Part shown: positions 59,772 to 64,000 of the stretch, piece after piece
Position numbering within the stretch: the first letter of the stretch is position 1
How the letters are laid out: each line of letters begins with the position of its first letter
Source: Ceratothoa steindachneri
Taxonomy: Eukaryota; Arthropoda; Malacostraca; Isopoda; Cymothoidae
DNA: 64,000 bases
Assembly (NCBI GenBank): GCA_963969495.1
Contig: OZ018319.1
Coordinates: 203,859,100-203,923,099 of the forward strand
Direction: 5' to 3'
The notes under the pieces: model-generated
What the model was told of the DNA's origin: nothing
What the model saw: the letters and a program-made list of their open reading frames with translations, nothing else
The model's database searches: none
Made by a program: the position numbers and the translations under genes

Positions 59772-61050
59772 CGAGGTATGCCTGTGTAAACTCTTTCGGT
59801 GTAAGGGGATCGTCCACTTGCAAGGCAAGATAGCGGAAACGAGGCCGTCTGCGATAGGATTTAGAGCAATTAAAGGAGTGGAAGGCCGCCTCCTTGATTG
59901 AGTGCGATTACAATTGGCTGGGATTTATTTACTGGCTTGCCAAGTTGCAGTTCAAGGATATAAAGATCAAGACCCCACAATATAATTTTAATATAAATAA
60001 TAAACAGGGCAATATATATATAAAAAGGGAACAAATTATGCTTTATAAAGATAGTTAGTTAGATCAGTTCAATTTACAATGTGACAAAGTTAAGCTGGGA
60101 AAGCTAAATTGCCGTTAATCTGAATAATGGAGATTATTTAAATTTGAGCGGGAAGCCAATTAAAAGGGGATGCTAGAGAATCCAGATCACGAATGACAGG
60201 GGGGTGGGGTATAATCATGGGATTACAAAGCAAAATTGCTTATACTGGAAGCTAAGAGTTGTTCGGAGACGGAAGACCAACGGCACGGGTCTTCGAGGAG
60301 ACACTTCTGAGAATGTTGACGAGGAGCTCTCGTAGATAAGAGGGTTTGAGAGAACTTCTTGCAGAAGGACAAGATTATCTCTGCTCCGGAGAGATGTGAT
60401 CTCAGACACGATGAACGGAAGTCTTGAAAGGGGGTGCGAGACGAGGGGGGCTGCACAGTTCTCCGGGAAGAAAATGACTCGATAAGCTTTTCTCTAAACA
60501 GGAGCCAAAGCTTCGCGAAGGGCGATCTTAACGACGAGGTATGACTCAAATAGGGGTTGCGAGGCTTCACGGGGAACAAACACACGTTCTGAACGGAGGG
60601 ACTGACAGGCTCTTAATCTTCTCGAGGAATGGCTGACGAACGGTTAAATAGCCCAGCGGCTTATCCGTTAAATAGCTTCAAGGAATAGCCGTCCCAAGAG
60701 AATTCACGACGCCAGTCTGTGCAAACTTATTTCGAGATAAGTAAGGGGTTGGATCGAACGGCGAAGTTTGCCTCAGGATATGGGATTGAGATTATACTGG
60801 CGCGTTCTCATGGGAAGGAAATGTCTGGGAGGCATGGAAGCGAGAATTCGGCGTTATCGCGTGGGAGGCAGAGCGATGTGTGTCCCGCTTATGTAAATAT
60901 ATCCGGGTCGCTGCTCGGCGCGAGACAACTTCCTTCTCGTCGATTCTAGAATTCCCACGCCAAAGATCACGTGGTCTGGGGCTCGAAGGGGCTGAAAAAG
61001 GGTATTTTGAGGTGGTTTCTCTCACGCTGGTCCTTCGAGGGACATCCTTT
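59772..61050 (+). repeat. Dispersed ~1.2 kb repeat, copy B (LTR-like?)
   Basis: Starts 'tgtcgagg' and shares the ordered anchors listed for copy A: 'ggaaggccgcctcc' (59880), 'gacggaagaccaacggcac' then 'gggtcttcg' (60268-60297), and 'caaataggggttgcg' (60548). The sequence is strongly diverged from A. Its right edge is uncertain; 'cttcgagggaca' at 61034 could be near the end. Confidence 0.45.
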
Positions 61051-61059
61051 CACAATGTT

Positions 61060-62970
61060 TTCTAATTTTAAAACTGGCAGATCTAAAGAAATTTTCATTT
61101 GACTTTTACCCGATTTTCAAGTAAGCAAATAGAATGAGTGTAAAACTGAATGATTTTTACTCTAGCTTTACTCACAACCTTTAGTGAATGATATTATATC
61201 AATTTTGAAGATAATGAAGGGAATGAATGAAATTACGGGTGAAATTTATCAAAATTTACTACAATTCTACGCTAAAATTGGATGATTACATCAATCATTT
61301 TAATGAGGTTTCATACGATAAAAAATAATTAAAAATTAATCGAGCGCATTTGAGGAATTTTCCGCCTATTTTAATAGGTTTCAAGAATACTACGGTATTT
61401 TTATCTTATTTATTTCTGCTATTTTGGGAGCTTATAATCAGGGATAGATGATTAGATATGAAGGTAAAGGAAGAGATATTAATTTCCTGTCGAAATATGG
61501 AATCGTAATTTAATGAGATAAGAGATTTAAAGGGATTTTTATTAGATACTTTGGTCAGAGAGAAAAATTATACATAATTCAATGACTAATCATGCAGGTA
61601 GATACCAGCAGTAAAATTTACACGGTACTACCATAATAATGTTTTAGCAAGAATGTTCACGAGTCAATAGCATCACAGGCGTTAGGAATTTTCATTCATT
61701 TCATAGTAAATAAATTTGAAGTTGGCACGTTCGAAATGTGAGGAAATATGTACCACTTTACACTTACATCCATGGAGAGATAATGGTAGAATACCTATGA
61801 AGTTTGGGGAGAGGGAATTTATGTTTTAATAATTTCAAGTAAATTTCTAGGCTGTGAATTTCATTATACCAAGTTATGATCAAATATCATAGGGAAAGTT
61901 TACAATATTAATTATTGCATTTTTTAGGAGGGGGGGGGGATAATCTATTGACCTGGTTTTGATCCTCGCTTAAGTCACTTTCAAGCCACCAATCACTGTA
62001 TCCATCACATGCTTCAATCACCCCGAAGATTTCACTTTATTCCAAGCGAAATGTAGTAATCTGGATCGAATGTGGTGGAGAGGAGGGGAAACCCTTCTCC
62101 GACTAAGGGTAAAAGAAGAGGATTGGTGAAAGGTTCTGTTTTCACTTCTTCTCTACTTATTCAGCTGACTTCTTGAGGGAGGCGGACGCTGTAAGTCCTA
62201 GGGCAAACCAAATTTCTTGCTTTCCAGAGTGGCAAAATTTAGAAGATAAATCCACAAACTCCCCGAGGGTTGCCTCCTTTAGACGTCTTTCTATGCAAGC
62301 GACTCAGTAGGGGTAATTTTTTAAACAATGGTCTCACGAATGAGTGAAAAAATGTCTTTACATAATTTATAGTTAAATTGATTTTAATTATTTGTTTGTT
62401 TCAAAGTTTCGCAAATAAAAAGGGTGAAAGAACCTTAAATGTTGACAGCTGTAATATAAAAACGTTATTAACAAGAGAATTCCTGATACCAATTTTTTTA
62501 AAAATTGCTGAACGCAAAATTCTAAATATTATCCTATTGAAAACTCAATGTCGTTTTTATAAAGAAAATTAAAATTAAATAATTTTTAATTTCAAAAAAA
62601 TACACTTATTCAGCAACATAGTTTCAGTCATTATTTCTTTCTTGAAGATTTTTTTTCAGTTTCGCTGAAATATATCGTTTACTATCTTTTTCCACCTTCT
62701 TCATATTAAAGTAAGCTTTGACTTTACGAGGATGGTGCAATGACGGATGGTATCACGTCTAGTGCCATCAGATAAACCATTTATAGGGAGAGCCCTGTTG
62801 TAGTGATTCAGGAGAGTTGTGTCCTATTCTGGTCTATGTTTTTTTCACTTACTTTACAAGGTTTTGCAGATGAATTAAGACGATTTTTAGTGATGCATAA
62901 AACAGGTCATAAATACTAAAATAATGGTAATACATAGATTCATTCGAATGACATATGTATTAGCGCAAGA
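61060..62970. other. AT-rich stretch, no recognised gene
   Basis: No open frame or repeat of note. A G-run lies at 61928-61938. The left terminus of the transposase element that follows was not found here. Confidence 0.4.
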
Positions 62971-62977
62971 ACATTTA

Positions 62978-63858
62978 TCACTCAATATGGCCTCCCCTTT
63001 TAATCTTGTCTGTCGCTCGTGCGATGCAGGTCCTCAAACTATTGACACTCGAGTGTGGTGAAGCAATGGTCCTTGCTTGAAGGACGCTTAGCAAAAAGTA
63101 ATCGAGAAACTTGAGATCTGGGATAGTTCTGTGCCAGATGTTGGCCCTCACAAAAAATGGCACCTTCTCTCCAAGGAAGGCCTGTGCTGCCTTTGAGCTA
63201 TGGTATGGTGCAGAGTCCTGGATAAGCATTACATTGTTAAGCCCAAAATTCTGCTCCATCCAAGGTAACAGAGAGTTCTTCAAGATATCCAGATACTCCT
63301 TTGTGCCATTACTTGCCGCGGCAACAAATACCATCACAAAGGCAGGAAGCTGAATCCTAAACACAGGTGGGGCATCAGTAGGGTCATATGCAATCAATCA
63401 CCAAATAATCTCCGCCATTCACCTCAGCGTCCACAGTGAACTTATTCTTGTCCACAAACACGAAATCTTTTCCTGTACCTTGATGCTTGATGCATGACAG
63501 AAGCTTTAGCCTTTGCTGTTAAAAAGAGACTGCGTCATTGAACATATCTCGCCATGCAAAGGTTCCTGTTCACAGCTCTGAACACCGTGGAAAGGGACAC
63601 ATTGCGTTTATTTGCAAGAGTTGTCATGGAAGTGGATGGGTTGGCTTCAATCGAGCGTTTGAGACCAGCGAGAAACCTTGGATTGAACTTGGAATCACTT
63701 CGAGTCTTGTGTCCTTCTCTATCAACCTTTCCCTCTTCTTTAACTTGTTTATACACAAGATGAACCGTTGCTTTTGGAAGTTTTGTCAACTCACTGTTGT
63801 TGGCAGTGTGCCCGACCCGTGCCAAGACTACAATGGTAGAACGATCTTGTTGTTTCAT
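62978..63858 (-). pseudogene. DD37D (maT-type) Tc1/mariner transposase, decayed
   Basis: The ATG at 63856-63858 (minus) gives 'MKQQDRSTIVVLARVGHTAN' and a first HTH ('LTKLPKATVHLVYKQVKEEG'). The second HTH region is 'STSMTTLANKRNVSLSTVFR'. A stop at 63535 follows 'MARYVQ', where reading continues as 'RSLFLTAKAKA'. A frameshift leads to 'FVFVDKNKFTVDAEVNG' (first catalytic Asp), and a further frameshift at about 63398 leads to 'DPTDAPPVF'. 'LPWMEQNFGLNNVMLIQDSA' holds the second Asp, and 'IPDLKFLDYFL' the third. The visible spacing between the second and third Asp is 37 residues. Near the C-terminus, 'ATDKI' jumps to 'KRGGHIE', a small deletion. The 5' UTR runs to the window edge; no terminal repeat can be paired inside the window. 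Confidence 0.9.
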
Positions 63859-64000
63859 GGCTTTCTGCAGTTATATCAGTTCACTGTTTATCTGAAAATA
63901 AAGAGGAGGATTAGATGTTATGCAAGCAAAGTTTTGTCAGAAAATGAATTCTTAAACCCACGAAATCAACTGCTTAAAATTCGTCCCAATTTATTTGCAA
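63859..64000 (-). other. 5' noncoding end of the DD37D element, reaching the window edge
   Basis: The leader upstream of the transposase ATG. The sequence at the extreme right, read on the minus strand, starts 'ttgcaaataaattgggacga' and looks like the start of an outer inverted terminal repeat, but its partner is not in the window. Confidence 0.4.

Overview
The window is eukaryotic, AT-rich, repeat-dense DNA with no recognisable intact host gene. It is most likely from an arthropod. A caligid copepod (sea louse) is my best guess, because the mariner and DD37D (maT-type) transposases read like families I associate with Lepeophtheirus/Caligus. That is recognition from memory and was not checked by a search. 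Nearly all recognisable coding sequence is decayed transposable element (TE) protein: frames are broken, catalytic motifs are mutated, and ends are truncated. The remainder is noncoding AT-rich sequence, microsatellites and a notable set of minisatellites with 27-32 bp units.

Layout. 1-3.65 kb: nothing recognised. 3.68-5.17 kb (minus): decayed copy of a large repeat-borne protein family of unknown function. 5.65-5.84 and 6.25-6.84 kb: two minisatellites. 10.15-11.1 kb (minus): broken non-LTR reverse transcriptase (RT). 13.2-13.45 kb: possible small Tc1-like MITE. 15.07-15.7 kb: ~274-bp tandem repeat, followed by a CGCCGAAA array. 18.66 kb: perfect 30-bp palindrome. 20.06-20.3 kb (minus): psq/pogo-type helix-turn-helix (HTH) remnant. 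21.06-21.45 kb: AT-rich tandem array. 23.48-25.4 kb (plus): 5'-truncated R1/I/Jockey-type non-LTR element with RNase H and a duplicated 3' tail; a second RNase H scrap lies near 33.5 kb. 26.44-27.42 kb (plus): Penelope-like element (PLE) with a GIY-YIG endonuclease and a 93-bp inverted 5' end, running into a long (TA)n. 28.35-29.29 kb: internally deleted mariner. 29.40-29.71 kb: ~145-bp-arm palindrome carrying perfect tRNA-type A and B boxes. 33.9-34.4 and 36.44-37.06 kb: two more minisatellites, the second with a six-unit higher-order period.

The most structured region is 41.2-48.7 kb, a four-level nest of transposons. A short Tc1/mariner remnant (41587-48620) was split inside its terminal repeat by a hAT element (41603-48237; 8-bp target duplication CCCTAAAG on both sides). 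The hAT transposase gene was split by a CR1-like retrotransposon (about 42.95-46.69 kb). The CR1 endonuclease/RT reading frame was in turn split by a second copy of the internally deleted mariner (43800-44730). A GIY-YIG scrap lies just upstream, and a ~95-bp host direct repeat brackets the nest.

53.8-54.9 and 59.8-61.05 kb hold two diverged GC-richer repeats that may be solo-LTR-like. 57.24-58.17 kb is a ~33-copy, 28-bp minisatellite. The right end (62.98-63.86 kb, minus) is a DD37D (maT-type) transposase pseudogene whose promoter-side end reaches the window edge. Apart from the TE ORFs I see no convincing operon, tRNA, rRNA or host exon, and the AT-rich stretches are listed as empty where I see nothing.
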